From contig NZ_CP081120.1 in assembly GCF_025141935.1 (NCBI RefSeq), positions 1,550,001 to 1,614,000 on the forward strand: a stretch of 64,000 nt of DNA, in the 5' to 3' direction. The notes below the pieces were generated by a model. It was not told where the DNA came from and ran no database searches. It saw nothing but the letters and a program-made list of their open reading frames with translations. The DNA comes from Sulfitobacter sp. S190. GTDB taxonomy: Bacteria; Pseudomonadota; Alphaproteobacteria; Rhodobacterales; Rhodobacteraceae. Positions 26,575 to 36,377 of this stretch are shown here, piece by piece (the first letter of the stretch is position 1; each line of letters starts with the position of its first letter). The position numbers were made by a program, and so were the translations under genes.

Positions 26575-27609
26575 ATGCATGTCGCGCGCGATCTGGAAAC
26601 TGCCGTTGGAAACACCCCGCTGATCCGCTTGCGCGGCGCGAGCGAGGCGACGGGATGCGAGATTTACGGCAAAGCGGAATTCATGAACCCCGGCCAATCC
26701 GTCAAGGACCGCGCGGCCCTGTTCATCATCCGTGACGCCATCGCACGGGGCGAGTTAAAGCCCGGCGGAACGATTGTCGAAGGGACAGCCGGCAATACAG
26801 GCATCGGACTTGCGCTCGTCGGCGCTTCCATGGGGTTCAAGACCGTGATCGTGATCCCCGAAACGCAATCCGAAGAAAAGAAAGACATGCTGCGTCTGGC
26901 CGGTGCCGAACTGGTGCAGGTGCCCGCCGCGCCCTATCGCAACCCCAACAATTTCGTACGCTACTCTGAAAGGTTGGCACATGAGCTGGCGAAGACGTCG
27001 GACAAGGGTGTGATCTGGGCCAATCAGTTTGACAACGTCGCAAATCGTCAGGCTCACATCGAAACCACCGGACCCGAGGTTTGGGACCAGACCGATGGCA
27101 AGGTAGACGGTTTTGTCTGTGCAGTCGGCTCCGGCGGCACGCTGGCCGGAATGGCCATGGCGCTGCAGGATAAGGGGGTGAAAATCGGTCTGGCCGATCC
27201 CGATGGTGCCGCGCTTCACAGCTATTACACCACCGGAGAGCTGGCCAGCGAGGGATCGTCGATTGCCGAGGGCATCGGTCAGGTCCGCATCACCAAGAAC
27301 CTTGAAGGGCTTAAACCGGACTTCAGCTATAACGTGCCGGATGCGGAGGCTCTGCCGCTGGTGTTTGACATGCTTGAACACGAAGGTTTGTGTCTTGGGG
27401 CGTCATCGGGCGTGAATGTGGCAGGCGCCATGCGCATGGCCCGCGATATGGGGCCGGGTAAGACAATCGTTACGATCCTGTGCGATTACGGCACGCGCTA
27501 TCAGTCGAAACTGTTCAATCCTGCCTTCCTGCGGGAAAAGGGGCTGCCAACGCCCGCTTGGCTCGAGCAGGAGCCCCACGACATTCCGACCGTATTCGAG
27601 GAGGTATGA
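26575..27609 (+). CDS. cysK: Cysteine synthase A
   Basis: 344 residues. The PLP Lys lies in NPGQSVKDRAALFII (about residue 44). The phosphate-binding loops EGTAGNTGIGLAL and CAVGSGGTLAGMAM are present. It makes cysteine from O-acetylserine and sulfide. The N-terminus VARDLETAVGNTPLIRLRGAS is typical. It follows trgB by 44 bases with GGAGG before the ATG. It is longer than E. coli CysK (323), with an extended C-terminus as in other alphaproteobacteria. Confidence 0.92.
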   Translation: MHVARDLETAVGNTPLIRLRGASEATGCEIYGKAEFMNPGQSVKDRAALFIIRDAIARGELKPGGTIVEGTAGNTGIGLALVGASMGFKTVIVIPETQSEEKKDMLRLAGAELVQVPAAPYRNPNNFVRYSERLAHELAKTSDKGVIWANQFDNVANRQAHIETTGPEVWDQTDGKVDGFVCAVGSGGTLAGMAMALQDKGVKIGLADPDGAALHSYYTTGELASEGSSIAEGIGQVRITKNLEGLKPDFSYNVPDAEALPLVFDMLEHEGLCLGASSGVNVAGAMRMARDMGPGKTIVTILCDYGTRYQSKLFNPAFLREKGLPTPAWLEQEPHDIPTVFEEV

Positions 27610-30113
27610 CACCAACAGCCATCCGCCGCATTCTGCAAGGTGTTGCGTTTGTCGTCTGGTATGTTTGTTGGACCACCGCCGCGCTTGCACAGCAATTGCC
27701 GGGTGTCGACATGCCCGAATGGCGCGATGTGGCCGCCGTGGCCGAAGCTGCGCTGGACGAAGATACCGCCACGGACGCCGAGCTTGAGCGCCTGCGCAGC
27801 CAGATTGTCGAATTTCGCGAGGAGTTTGCCGAAGCCCGCGGGATGAACGCGGAGCGGATCAGGTCCCTGCGGGAACAGCTCGAGCTGCTTGGCGCACCTG
27901 TCGACGGCCCGGCTGCCGATGCCAGCGCTGCCTTGGACGCGGTGACGGGAACAAGCCCGCCCGCTGAAGAAAATCCGCAGGCCGACGCGGCCCCCGAAGC
28001 CCCCGAACTGGCGGAGAAACGCAATGAGCTTGAGGCCCAGCTGACGATGCTGACCGCGCCTGTGCAGGTCGCAGAAGCGGCCTATACCCGTGCTGACGGC
28101 TTGATTGGTGAAATCGACACGACCTTGCGCAACCGTCAGGCCGAAGCGTTGCTCGAAGTGGTCGAAACACCTGTGAACCCTGTGCTTTGGGCGCCCGCAA
28201 TTGAAGAATTGCGTGGCGCTTTTGACAAGCTTTGGCGCAGCGGTAGCGAGATGGATGCAGAGCAGCGTCTGATCGAATTGCGCCGCAACGCGCCCCTCAT
28301 CCTGCTGGTCACCCTTGCCGGTCTCATCCTGATTTTTCGGGGCCGTAGGTGGGCCACCTCCATTGTGCAGCGGCTGCGCCGCAAGGGCACGCGCGGGCTG
28401 GGCATCTGGCGGTTTCTGGTTTCGCTGTTGCGCATTGTGCTGCCGCTCCTCGGGTTGTCGTTGCTGAGCTATGCTGCCCTGCGAACCGGCTATTTCGGGC
28501 GGCGTGGTGATGAATTGCTGCAGGTTCTTCCGATCATCGGTGGGGTCATGCTCGGCTTTCGCTGGGTCGGCGAAAGACTGTTTTCGCGGGATGATGACGA
28601 GGCCCTGCTTGACCTGAGCCAAGCCGATCGCGCGCAGGCGCGTTTCCTTGTCAGCATGTTGACCGTGCTTCTGATCATCGAGGCCGTGCTGTTGATCGTC
28701 CTCGAACTCGACGATGCGAGCACCGCCACGAAAACGGTCGTCAGCTTTCCTTTCACCGTGCTGGTGGGATACGCGATCTACCGCATCGGACGGCTTTTGC
28801 GGCACTACGGCAATGAGACCGTCGCGGACGAAGACAGCGAAATATCCCGCGCCAGTACGCTCGGCCGCCTCATCCGTAGCCTCGGGACGATCAGCATTCT
28901 GATCGGCGTCGCGTCGCCGCTCTTGCAGCTGGCGGGGTATAAAAACGCCGCCGACGCGTTGCTGGAGCCGTGGGCGGTGACACTCGTGGTCCTTGGTCTC
29001 GTGCTGGCGCTTCAGCGCTTCAGCGCGGATGTCTATGGCGCGGTGACAGGGCGCGGCGAAGACGCCCGCGAGGCGTTGATGCCGATTTTTTTCGGCATGG
29101 CATTGTTGCTGATTGCCGCGCCTTTGCTGGCGCTGGTGTGGGGGGCGCGTGTCTCGGACCTGACGGAAGTCTGGGCCGCGTTCCAACGGGGCTTTGCGAT
29201 AGGCAATTCGCGTATTTCGCCGACCGACTTCCTCGCCTTCGTCATCATCTTTACCGTCGGCTATCTCGCCACGCGGCTGGCACAGGGAGCCCTGAAAACC
29301 AATGTCTTGCCGAAAACGAGGATCGACAAGGGCGGGCAGAACGCAATCGTATCCGGGCTGGGCTATGTCGGTATCTTCCTTGCCGCGCTCGCTGCGATCA
29401 CGGGCGCGGGGCTTGATCTCAGTTCACTGGCCATTGTGGCAGGTGCTTTGTCGGTCGGCATCGGTTTTGGTCTGCAAACGATTGTTTCGAACTTTGTGTC
29501 AGGGATTATTCTTCTGATCGAGCGTCCGATTTCCGAAGGGGACTGGATCGAAGTGGGCGATCAGATGGGGTACGTGCGCGATATCTCTGTACGCTCTACT
29601 CGGATCGAGACGTTCGATGGAACGGATGTCATCGTGCCCAACGCGGATCTTGTCAGCGGCACGGTGACAAACTTCACCCGGGGCAACACCTTGGGGCGTG
29701 TGATCGTGCCGGTGGGTGTGGCTTATGGCACCGATACCAAGAAGGTGCAGAAGATCCTGCTGGAAATCGCGGAAAACCAGCCGATGACTGTCGCCAATCC
29801 GCCACCCGCTGCGTTGTTCCTGAGTTTTGGCGCAGATGCGTTGGAGTTCGAGATACGCATGTTCCTGCGCGACGTGAACTGGATGATGGCCGTGAAAAGT
29901 GACGTGAACCACGAAATTGCCCAACGGTTTGCCGAGGAGGGGATCGAGATTCCGTTCGCTCAACGCGACGTATGGTTGCGGAACCCCGAGGTGCTGCATG
30001 CCGCCCCACAAACGCCGAATTCCACAACGCCGGACGACGGCGAGGCGGACGCCGCGGAGGGCGCCGCTCCCGCTGCGCTCAAGGGCGAAGGTGAAGGCGA
30101 GGGCGACACATGA
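27606..30113 (+). CDS. Large mechanosensitive channel (DUF3772 + MscS)
   Basis: 835 residues. The start overlaps the cysK stop (ATGA). A signal peptide (WYVCWTTAALA) is followed by a periplasmic, partly coiled-coil DUF3772-like region (about 20-220). About ten membrane helices come next, then the MscS pore helix and beta domain: SVGIGFGLQTIVSNFVSGIILL (about 620) and RPISEGDWIEVGDQMGYV. The C-terminus is an acidic, Ala/Gly-rich tail. It is a tension-gated channel for osmotic down-shock. A DUF3772-MscS form is common in Rhodobacteraceae. Confidence 0.92.
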   Translation: MTPTAIRRILQGVAFVVWYVCWTTAALAQQLPGVDMPEWRDVAAVAEAALDEDTATDAELERLRSQIVEFREEFAEARGMNAERIRSLREQLELLGAPVDGPAADASAALDAVTGTSPPAEENPQADAAPEAPELAEKRNELEAQLTMLTAPVQVAEAAYTRADGLIGEIDTTLRNRQAEALLEVVETPVNPVLWAPAIEELRGAFDKLWRSGSEMDAEQRLIELRRNAPLILLVTLAGLILIFRGRRWATSIVQRLRRKGTRGLGIWRFLVSLLRIVLPLLGLSLLSYAALRTGYFGRRGDELLQVLPIIGGVMLGFRWVGERLFSRDDDEALLDLSQADRAQARFLVSMLTVLLIIEAVLLIVLELDDASTATKTVVSFPFTVLVGYAIYRIGRLLRHYGNETVADEDSEISRASTLGRLIRSLGTISILIGVASPLLQLAGYKNAADALLEPWAVTLVVLGLVLALQRFSADVYGAVTGRGEDAREALMPIFFGMALLLIAAPLLALVWGARVSDLTEVWAAFQRGFAIGNSRISPTDFLAFVIIFTVGYLATRLAQGALKTNVLPKTRIDKGGQNAIVSGLGYVGIFLAALAAITGAGLDLSSLAIVAGALSVGIGFGLQTIVSNFVSGIILLIERPISEGDWIEVGDQMGYVRDISVRSTRIETFDGTDVIVPNADLVSGTVTNFTRGNTLGRVIVPVGVAYGTDTKKVQKILLEIAENQPMTVANPPPAALFLSFGADALEFEIRMFLRDVNWMMAVKSDVNHEIAQRFAEEGIEIPFAQRDVWLRNPEVLHAAPQTPNSTTPDDGEADAAEGAAPAALKGEGEGEGDT

Positions 30114-30829
30114 CGCGCAAGTTGTTCCGTGACGACCCCTATCTTCGCGATGCCGAGGCAAGAGTGCTTCGTCACACGCCCGAGGGAGGGGTCGTTCTTG
30201 ATGCGAGCGTCTTCTATCCGAAGGGCGGCGGGCAGCCGGGGGATAGCGGCGTATTGCGCTGGCAGGGACAGGTGATGCCCGTGGCGACGACCGTCGTGGG
30301 AGAGGGCGATGACATCGTACTTGTTCCCGCAGAACCCGTTGCGCTGCCGCCGGTTGGCGCACAGGTGCTGCAATCGCTCGATTGGGATCGCAGGCACAGG
30401 CATATGCGCGTCCACACGGCCTTGCACCTCATGTCGGTTGTCGTGCCGTTCGGCGTCACAGGTGGGGCGATATCGGCCACGCACGGGCGTCTGGATTTTG
30501 ACATGCCGGAGGCGCCGCAGGACCGCGAAGCGCTCGAGACTGCGTTGAACCACTATGTCGAGCAGGACGCACGCGTCAGCGATGGCTGGATCAGCCAGGC
30601 GGAACTGGATGCAGCCCCCCAGTTGGTCACGACCATGGCCGTGCAACCGCCCCGGACGGGCGGCGACATCCGCCTTGTGCGCATCGGTGAAGAGGACGAC
30701 TGGATCGACCTGCAACCTTGCGGCGGCACACATGTCGCCCGTACGGGCGAGATAGGCGCCCTGCGTCTGGGCAAGATCGAGAAAAAGGGCAAGATGAACC
30801 GCCGCATTTATCTGCATCTGGACAGCTGA
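30110..30829 (+). CDS. AlaX-type alanyl-tRNA editing protein
   Basis: 239 residues. Zinc-site motifs of the AlaRS editing domain are present: RVHTALHLM (HxxxH, about residue 101) and LQPCGGTHVAR (Cys and His, about residue 205). SVFYPKGGGQPGDSG is the usual N-terminal motif. It hydrolyses Ser or Gly mischarged on tRNA-Ala. The start overlaps the MscS gene stop by four bases, and a tRNA-Ser gene lies 46 bases downstream. Confidence 0.9.
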   Translation: MTRKLFRDDPYLRDAEARVLRHTPEGGVVLDASVFYPKGGGQPGDSGVLRWQGQVMPVATTVVGEGDDIVLVPAEPVALPPVGAQVLQSLDWDRRHRHMRVHTALHLMSVVVPFGVTGGAISATHGRLDFDMPEAPQDREALETALNHYVEQDARVSDGWISQAELDAAPQLVTTMAVQPPRTGGDIRLVRIGEEDDWIDLQPCGGTHVARTGEIGALRLGKIEKKGKMNRRIYLHLDS

Positions 30830-30875
30830 TTTCGGGTTGCAAAGGGTGCTTTACCCTTGCTAAAGACCCGCCTAC

Positions 30876-30965
30876 GGACAGGTGGCCGAGTGGTCGAAGG
30901 CGCACGCCTGGAAAGTGTGTAGGCGGGAGACCGTCTCCAGGGTTCGAATCCCTGTCTGTCCGCCA
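30876..30965 (+). tRNA. tRNA-Ser (GGA)
   Basis: The acceptor stem GGACAGG pairs with CTGTCC (last pair G-U), with discriminator G and encoded CCA. The anticodon stem CACGC/GTGTG holds loop CTGGAAA with anticodon GGA. A long variable arm (GGCGGGAGACCGTCTC) is typical of class II tRNA-Ser. The T-arm AGGGTTCGAATCCCT is canonical. Confidence 0.95.
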
Positions 30966-31244
30966 CAGCCTAATTCATAATTTATATCGTTATCCTGCGG
31001 TGCAGTTTGTGCGCCTGTCGGGGCGGCTTCTAATGATGGGGCCCCGGCACACGGCGCGGCGCACAGCGGAATGATCACCTTCTAAAGCTAATTCGTTCGG
31101 TATTTTGCGTACCACAGGGCGGGAAGGTCAGCGTGCCCGAATTATGAGCAAATGGTACGCGCGGGCGCTTTCGGGGCGAATACACAGCTTTCTGATGATG
31201 GGTCGGGCCGACTTATGGTACACTCGCGGCAGGGAGAATTGGCC

Positions 31245-34200
31245 ATGAGTATTGATGTGTGGCTGAGAAGTCTGGGTCTGGGGCACCATACAAAGGCATT
31301 TCACGACAATGCCATCGACGTCGATATCCTGGGTGATCTGACGGAGCGCGATCTGGGCGATCTGGGCATTCCGCTGGGAGATCGCAAGCGGATCATGCGC
31401 GCTATTGGCACGCCACCGGCAACACAGCCGCCCGAGCAGGCCGAGCGCAGACACCTGACGGTGATGTTTGTCGATCTTGTCGGGTCGACACGCATCGCCA
31501 GTGAGGTGGACCCTGAAGAGGTGCGCGATCTGATCCGCGCCTTCCAGAACGCCGTTGCCGGTGAGGTGCTGCGGTTCGAAGGCTACGTGGCCAAGTTCAT
31601 GGGCGACGGCGTGTTGTGCTATTTCGGCTTTCCCTCGGCAGGGGAGGACGACGCAGAACGCGCGGTGCGGGCAGGGCGCGCGATTGTCAAAGCAACCTCA
31701 CAGATCGGCACAGCGTCGGGCGCCCCGGCGTTGGTGCGCATCGGCATTGCGACCGGCGTCGTCGTCGTGGGCGAAATGGTCGGAGACGCCGAAGCCCGCG
31801 AACGCGATGTCGTCGGGCAGACCCCCAACCTTGCCGCGCGCCTTCAATCGATCGCCGAGCCGGGCCAGATCGTTGTTGCGGACGAAACCCGACAGCTCGT
31901 CCAGCACGTGTTCGAGTTGGGCGAAGTGGCATTGCCCGACCTGAAGGGCATAGCGCCCGGTTTGCGCGCATTCGAAGTCGTGGGGAATATCGAAGCAAAA
32001 GCGCCGTTCGGCGACAATGTGACCGCACGCAAGGCTCCGATCTTTGGCAGGGACGACGAGCTCGGGCATCTGCGAAGGCAGTGGGACGCCGCAGGGCAGG
32101 GAGATGCAAAAGCCCTTTTGCTGACCGGCGAACCCGGTATCGGCAAATCACGCTTGGTGCATGCCCTGTATGATCACGTCGGCGAAACGGGGCACGCGCG
32201 CGTCGCTCTGTTTTGCTCACCGCATCACAGGCAGACAGCGCTTTATCCGATAATCTCCCGGATTGAAAAAGATGCGGGGCTCACGCCTGAACTTCCCGAT
32301 ACCCTTGCCTTTGAAAAGCTCAAGGCCCTGCTTCCGGGGACATTCGAAAAGAGCGCCAACAACGGACGCATTTTTGCAAATCTTCTAGGGCGCGATTTTG
32401 ACGCGCACTTGGGTCCTTTGGAAATTGCACCACAGCAAATGCGCAAAAGAACGATTGAATTGCTCAGCGATTATCTAATGCGACGCGCCCGCGATGCGCC
32501 GGGTCTGGTCGTGGTCGATGACATCCAGTGGATCGATGAAACCACGTTCGAGGTTCTGAAAGCGTGTATTTCATCGCCCGCGTCGCACAAGATGCTGTTT
32601 CTTTTTTCCGGCAGGTCCGGCGTGAGGCCGGTCATTTTCGATGACTTGATCAGCGAGCACATCGCGCTTGCGCGACTGGATGGTGGTTGCGCACGTGATA
32701 TCATTTGTACGCTCGCCCGCGGGAAATCGGTTCCGGAGCAATTGATAGAAGAGATACTGCGCAAGACCGATGGCGTGCCCCTGTTTGTTCAGGAACTGAC
32801 AAAAATGATCCTGGATTCAGATGCCGTTCTCGAGAGCGATAGCGCGTTCAGGCTGACCGCTCCGATCGGGAGCTTGTCGATACCATCGAGCCTGCACGAT
32901 TCGCTTATGGCGCGACTGGATCGTCTGAAACACGCCAAGAAGACGGCCCAGATTGCCGCCTGCATCGGACGGGTCTTTGATTTTGACACCTTGTCGGACT
33001 TGGCGCCGTTAGAGCGGTCAGAGGTGCGGGACGCTCTGGAGGAATTGGTCGAAGCAGAGTTGGTCGAAAGCCCCGATAGTGCCACTGGTCACTACAGTTT
33101 CTGTCATGCGCTTGTGTGTGATGCGGCTTATGAAAGTCTGCTCAAGTCCCAACGCAAAACGATACACGCGAGCCTCGCCCGGGTGCTGCAGGAAAACGGG
33201 GCTGCCCCAGAAACTCTCGCCCGCCATCACGAAGCGGCAGGCCAGGCCGCGATGGCGGCGCAGTCCCTGCTGGCCGCGGGGCGCAGCGCACTGCGTATCA
33301 GTGCGGCGGCGGAAGCGATCGACCGGTTTCGCAAAGGGCTTGATCTGTTGGCCGGAGAGCCGTCGACCAATGACACCAAGCTGCTGCAGATGCGCCTGTG
33401 GGGCCTGTTGGGTACCGGTTATATGCTGAGCAGAAGCTGGGGCGCACCTGAGGTGGATCAGGCGTTTTCAGAAGCCCTGAAGCTGGTCGATCAGACTGAC
33501 AATGCGAGTGAACGGATTTGGGTGCTCTGGGGCGCGTGGGTCTATGAACAGGTCCGCGGGCAGATCGGCACATGCCAAAGCAAGGCGCGGCGCGCGATGG
33601 AAATTGCCCTTGAAGGGCAAGATGATGACGCGATGCTGGTGGCCCACGTCATGGCTGTTCAGGCCGCCTTCTACGAAGGCCGTTGGCGCGATGCGATTGA
33701 CCACGGGGCCCAGATCGAAGCGCTTTATGACCCCAAACGCCATGCCGCTTTGCGTGATACATATTCGCTGGACCTGCTGGTCGTGTGGTACGTGCACGGC
33801 AGTCAGGCCCATTGGATGTTGGGCGATCTTGCCCGCGCAAACGCGCTGCGCGAGAAGGCACGCAAATTTTCCGTAGAAATCGATCACACGTACTCGCGCG
33901 TCTGGGTGACGGTCTGGGCCGCCAACCTTGATCTGTTGAACGGGGAGGTTGGCGAAGTCCTGACCCATGTCCCCAAAGCGGTTGAGCTGAGCGATACTCA
34001 GGGGTTCGAATACATCACACGGCTGGGACAGCTTCTGCTGTCGGCTGCCGATGGGGATGGTGCGCGCGCGCAACAAGCGCTTGACCGCTCGATTCACGGG
34101 TTCAAGGAAACGGGCGCGGGAATTACCATTCCCTACTTTTTGACCCTCAAGGCGCAGGCCTTGCTGGCGGCGAAACAGCCAGACGCGGCCTATACGACCT

Positions 34201-34538
34201 GCAAAGAGGCGCTTGCGCTGATCGACCGTCACGGCGAAGCTTGGGTGGCGCCGCTCGCGTTTCGCATACTGGGCGACATTCTGCGGGACCCGTCCATCGG
34301 TGACATCGCGGAATCCGCCAATGCCTACAGCAAAGCGGCCGACGTCGCGCGGGCCAGCGGTGCAATTATCTGGCAGGTGCAAGCGGAATTGGGTAGGCTT
34401 GCTCTGGACCAACAGCCGCATGACCGCAAAATCGGGCAAGCGCATTTGGATGACTACCGTGATTTGCTCGAAGGGCTCAATTTGGTGGGCCCAAGTACGA
34501 CGATCAAATCACTCATTACCGAGTTGCAGCGTTTTTAA
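31245..34538 (+). CDS. SAM domain - class III adenylate cyclase - AAA ATPase - TPR protein
   Basis: 1097 residues. The start MSIDVWLRSLGLGHH has AGGGAG upstream. A SAM domain (about 1-60) is followed by a class III cyclase domain (about 70-250): metal-binding Asp in MFVDLVGSTR, second Asp and Lys in VAKFMGDGVLCYFGF, and RDVVGQTPNLAARLQ with adenine-specifying Asp and catalytic Asn/Arg. An ATPase domain has Walker A LTGEPGIGKSRLV (about 290) and GLVVVDDIQWIDE (about 420). The C-terminal half is helical with TPR-like repeats. It fits the SAM-cyclase-AfsR/MalT-like architecture of alphaproteobacteria. It probably makes cAMP; the input is unknown. Confidence 0.88.
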   Translation: MSIDVWLRSLGLGHHTKAFHDNAIDVDILGDLTERDLGDLGIPLGDRKRIMRAIGTPPATQPPEQAERRHLTVMFVDLVGSTRIASEVDPEEVRDLIRAFQNAVAGEVLRFEGYVAKFMGDGVLCYFGFPSAGEDDAERAVRAGRAIVKATSQIGTASGAPALVRIGIATGVVVVGEMVGDAEARERDVVGQTPNLAARLQSIAEPGQIVVADETRQLVQHVFELGEVALPDLKGIAPGLRAFEVVGNIEAKAPFGDNVTARKAPIFGRDDELGHLRRQWDAAGQGDAKALLLTGEPGIGKSRLVHALYDHVGETGHARVALFCSPHHRQTALYPIISRIEKDAGLTPELPDTLAFEKLKALLPGTFEKSANNGRIFANLLGRDFDAHLGPLEIAPQQMRKRTIELLSDYLMRRARDAPGLVVVDDIQWIDETTFEVLKACISSPASHKMLFLFSGRSGVRPVIFDDLISEHIALARLDGGCARDIICTLARGKSVPEQLIEEILRKTDGVPLFVQELTKMILDSDAVLESDSAFRLTAPIGSLSIPSSLHDSLMARLDRLKHAKKTAQIAACIGRVFDFDTLSDLAPLERSEVRDALEELVEAELVESPDSATGHYSFCHALVCDAAYESLLKSQRKTIHASLARVLQENGAAPETLARHHEAAGQAAMAAQSLLAAGRSALRISAAAEAIDRFRKGLDLLAGEPSTNDTKLLQMRLWGLLGTGYMLSRSWGAPEVDQAFSEALKLVDQTDNASERIWVLWGAWVYEQVRGQIGTCQSKARRAMEIALEGQDDDAMLVAHVMAVQAAFYEGRWRDAIDHGAQIEALYDPKRHAALRDTYSLDLLVVWYVHGSQAHWMLGDLARANALREKARKFSVEIDHTYSRVWVTVWAANLDLLNGEVGEVLTHVPKAVELSDTQGFEYITRLGQLLLSAADGDGARAQQALDRSIHGFKETGAGITIPYFLTLKAQALLAAKQPDAAYTTCKEALALIDRHGEAWVAPLAFRILGDILRDPSIGDIAESANAYSKAADVARASGAIIWQVQAELGRLALDQQPHDRKIGQAHLDDYRDLLEGLNLVGPSTTIKSLITELQRF

Positions 34539-34612
34539 ACCACATTTGATTAAGAAACCTGTCGCAGGCATCGCATTTGATGCCGCGCAGATTTGCACTT
34601 GAGGAGAATTCT

Positions 34613-35839
34613 ATGACCTTTGATGCCATTATTGTGGGCGGTCGGTGCGCAGGCGCTTCTTTGGCCATGCTTTTGGGGCGTAGGGGGCTGAAAGTACTCC
34701 TGCTCGACGCGGCAGAACTTCCGAGCGACAAGACAACGTCGACCCATTTTATCTGGCAATCGGGAACGGGCTGTCTGAAGCGATGGGGGCTGATTAAAAA
34801 GCTCGAGGCCACCAATTGTGCGCCCCACCAAAGTTATCTGCTGGATCTTGGAGGGCTGGAATTGCGCGGCGCTGTGCGCGCCAACGAAGACGGGATGTCG
34901 CAGAGCTATGCCCCACGCAGACATGTGATTGACCGGCTTTTGCTGGAAGAAGCACGGGCCGCAGGCGTCGAAATACAGGACGGTTGCAAGGTACTGGATA
35001 TGTTGCGCGACGGTGATCGCGTCGCCGGTGTTTCATACCGCGACAGGCAAGGCGGTGTTGCCGAAGCGCGCGCACATATCGTGGTGGGCGCGGACGGGAT
35101 CAATTCCACCATCGCGGAACTGGTCGGCGCCGAAACCTACAATTACCGTACCAAGAGCCAACAGATTTTCTTTTCCTACTTCAAGGGGGTCGACATCGAG
35201 GATGTCGAGTTCTACTCGCGTCCGGGCCGCATGGGATTTGCTTGGGAAACCAATGATTGGGAAGTTGTCGCCGGATTTTGCTGTCGCGGCGAAGACGCCA
35301 AGGCGATGGCCGATGACGTCGCCGCGAATTACTGGCGCGAACTGGCCACCATGTCGCCGAGCTTCCACCAACGCCTGAAATCCGCAGAGCAGACGGCGCC
35401 GGTCCGAATGGGGGGGACACCTTCGCTGATGCGCACGGCGGGAGGCAAAGGATGGGCGCTGGTCGGTGATGCGGGGCTGAACATGGATCCCGTCTCGGCG
35501 GCGGGCATTTCGAACGCCTTTATACAGGCCGAAATGCTGGCCGATGCGATCAGCACAGGATTGGATCAAGACGCGCTGGATCAGGAGATCACGTCGTTCG
35601 CGCAAGCGCGGGACGAAAAGTTCGGACCCTATTTCGAGTTCACGGCCGACCTTGCCCAGCTCAACCCGGACGTTCCGGATGAGGTGATGCAATTGTTCAT
35701 GGCTCTTCCCGGGCAACAGGCCGATATCGATGCCTATTTCGGCGTGTTTGCCCAGACGGTGCCGGTGACCGAATTCTTTGATCCCGCGAACCTCCAGCGG
35801 ATCATAGCCGGGTCTGCGGTGCCTTCCCAGACGGCCTAA
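34613..35839 (+). CDS. FAD-dependent oxidoreductase (group A monooxygenase-like)
   Basis: 408 residues; GAGGAG precedes ATG 34613. The dinucleotide motif DAIIVGGRCAGASLAMLLGRRG opens the protein (first 20 residues), and WALVGDAGLNMDPVSAAGIS near residue 285 is the FAD ribityl-binding GD motif. It resembles para-hydroxybenzoate hydroxylase/geranylgeranyl-reductase-type proteins. The substrate is not apparent. It is convergent with the VOC gene. Confidence 0.85.
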   Translation: MTFDAIIVGGRCAGASLAMLLGRRGLKVLLLDAAELPSDKTTSTHFIWQSGTGCLKRWGLIKKLEATNCAPHQSYLLDLGGLELRGAVRANEDGMSQSYAPRRHVIDRLLLEEARAAGVEIQDGCKVLDMLRDGDRVAGVSYRDRQGGVAEARAHIVVGADGINSTIAELVGAETYNYRTKSQQIFFSYFKGVDIEDVEFYSRPGRMGFAWETNDWEVVAGFCCRGEDAKAMADDVAANYWRELATMSPSFHQRLKSAEQTAPVRMGGTPSLMRTAGGKGWALVGDAGLNMDPVSAAGISNAFIQAEMLADAISTGLDQDALDQEITSFAQARDEKFGPYFEFTADLAQLNPDVPDEVMQLFMALPGQQADIDAYFGVFAQTVPVTEFFDPANLQRIIAGSAVPSQTA

Positions 35840-35873
35840 CGGTCGCGCTCAAGGGGTATGGTTGGTGGGCCGC

Positions 35874-36341
35874 TTAGCTGCCGGACGGCGGCGGAGGGGC
35901 TGCCATCATAGATTCCGTAAGCTGGATGATTACGTCTTCGGGACCACGGAAATAGACGGTCTGCGATTCAAACCCCTGCGCGGTCACCACATCGCTCAGA
36001 AAGGTGTAGCCGCCGGATTTCAGTTGCGACACCTTCGCAGAGATGTCCTCGACCAGAAAACCGAAGTGTCTCAATCCCTTGCGGTTCAGCTCTGCCACGC
36101 CCGGATTGGCGATTGGTCCGGGGTTGAGGAACTTCAGGATTGCGATGCGCGTGGCCGTGCCCTGACAAACTGCGGGCAGATAGTGGACCTTGCAGTTTTT
36201 CATCTGTGCCAATTCGTCTGCCCAAGCACCTTCAATCGTGCGGCGTTCCCCGATCTCGCAATCGAAATAAGTGCGCAGGAAATCGGCGACACCATCCTGA
36301 TCATCGGCGACCCAAGCGATATGGTTCATCATTGGCTGCAT
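35874..36341 (-). CDS. VOC family protein (glyoxalase/dioxygenase fold)
   Basis: 155 residues. Two beta-alpha-beta-beta-beta units are visible: NHIAWVADDQDGVADFLRTYF and KGLRHFGFLVEDISAKVSQL, then VYFRGPEDVIIQLTE. His7, His in LRHFGF and Glu in QLTES are plausible metal ligands. It ends with a Pro-rich tail. Alternative start Met residues lie four and five codons in. It is followed (36 bases) on the same strand by an upstream flavin amine oxidase gene, so they may be co-transcribed. Confidence 0.82.
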   Translation of the reverse strand: MQPMMNHIAWVADDQDGVADFLRTYFDCEIGERRTIEGAWADELAQMKNCKVHYLPAVCQGTATRIAILKFLNPGPIANPGVAELNRKGLRHFGFLVEDISAKVSQLKSGGYTFLSDVVTAQGFESQTVYFRGPEDVIIQLTESMMAAPPPPSGS

Positions 36342-36377
36342 TCTATTCTTCCTCTTATGTGTCCGGCGGTGGATCGT

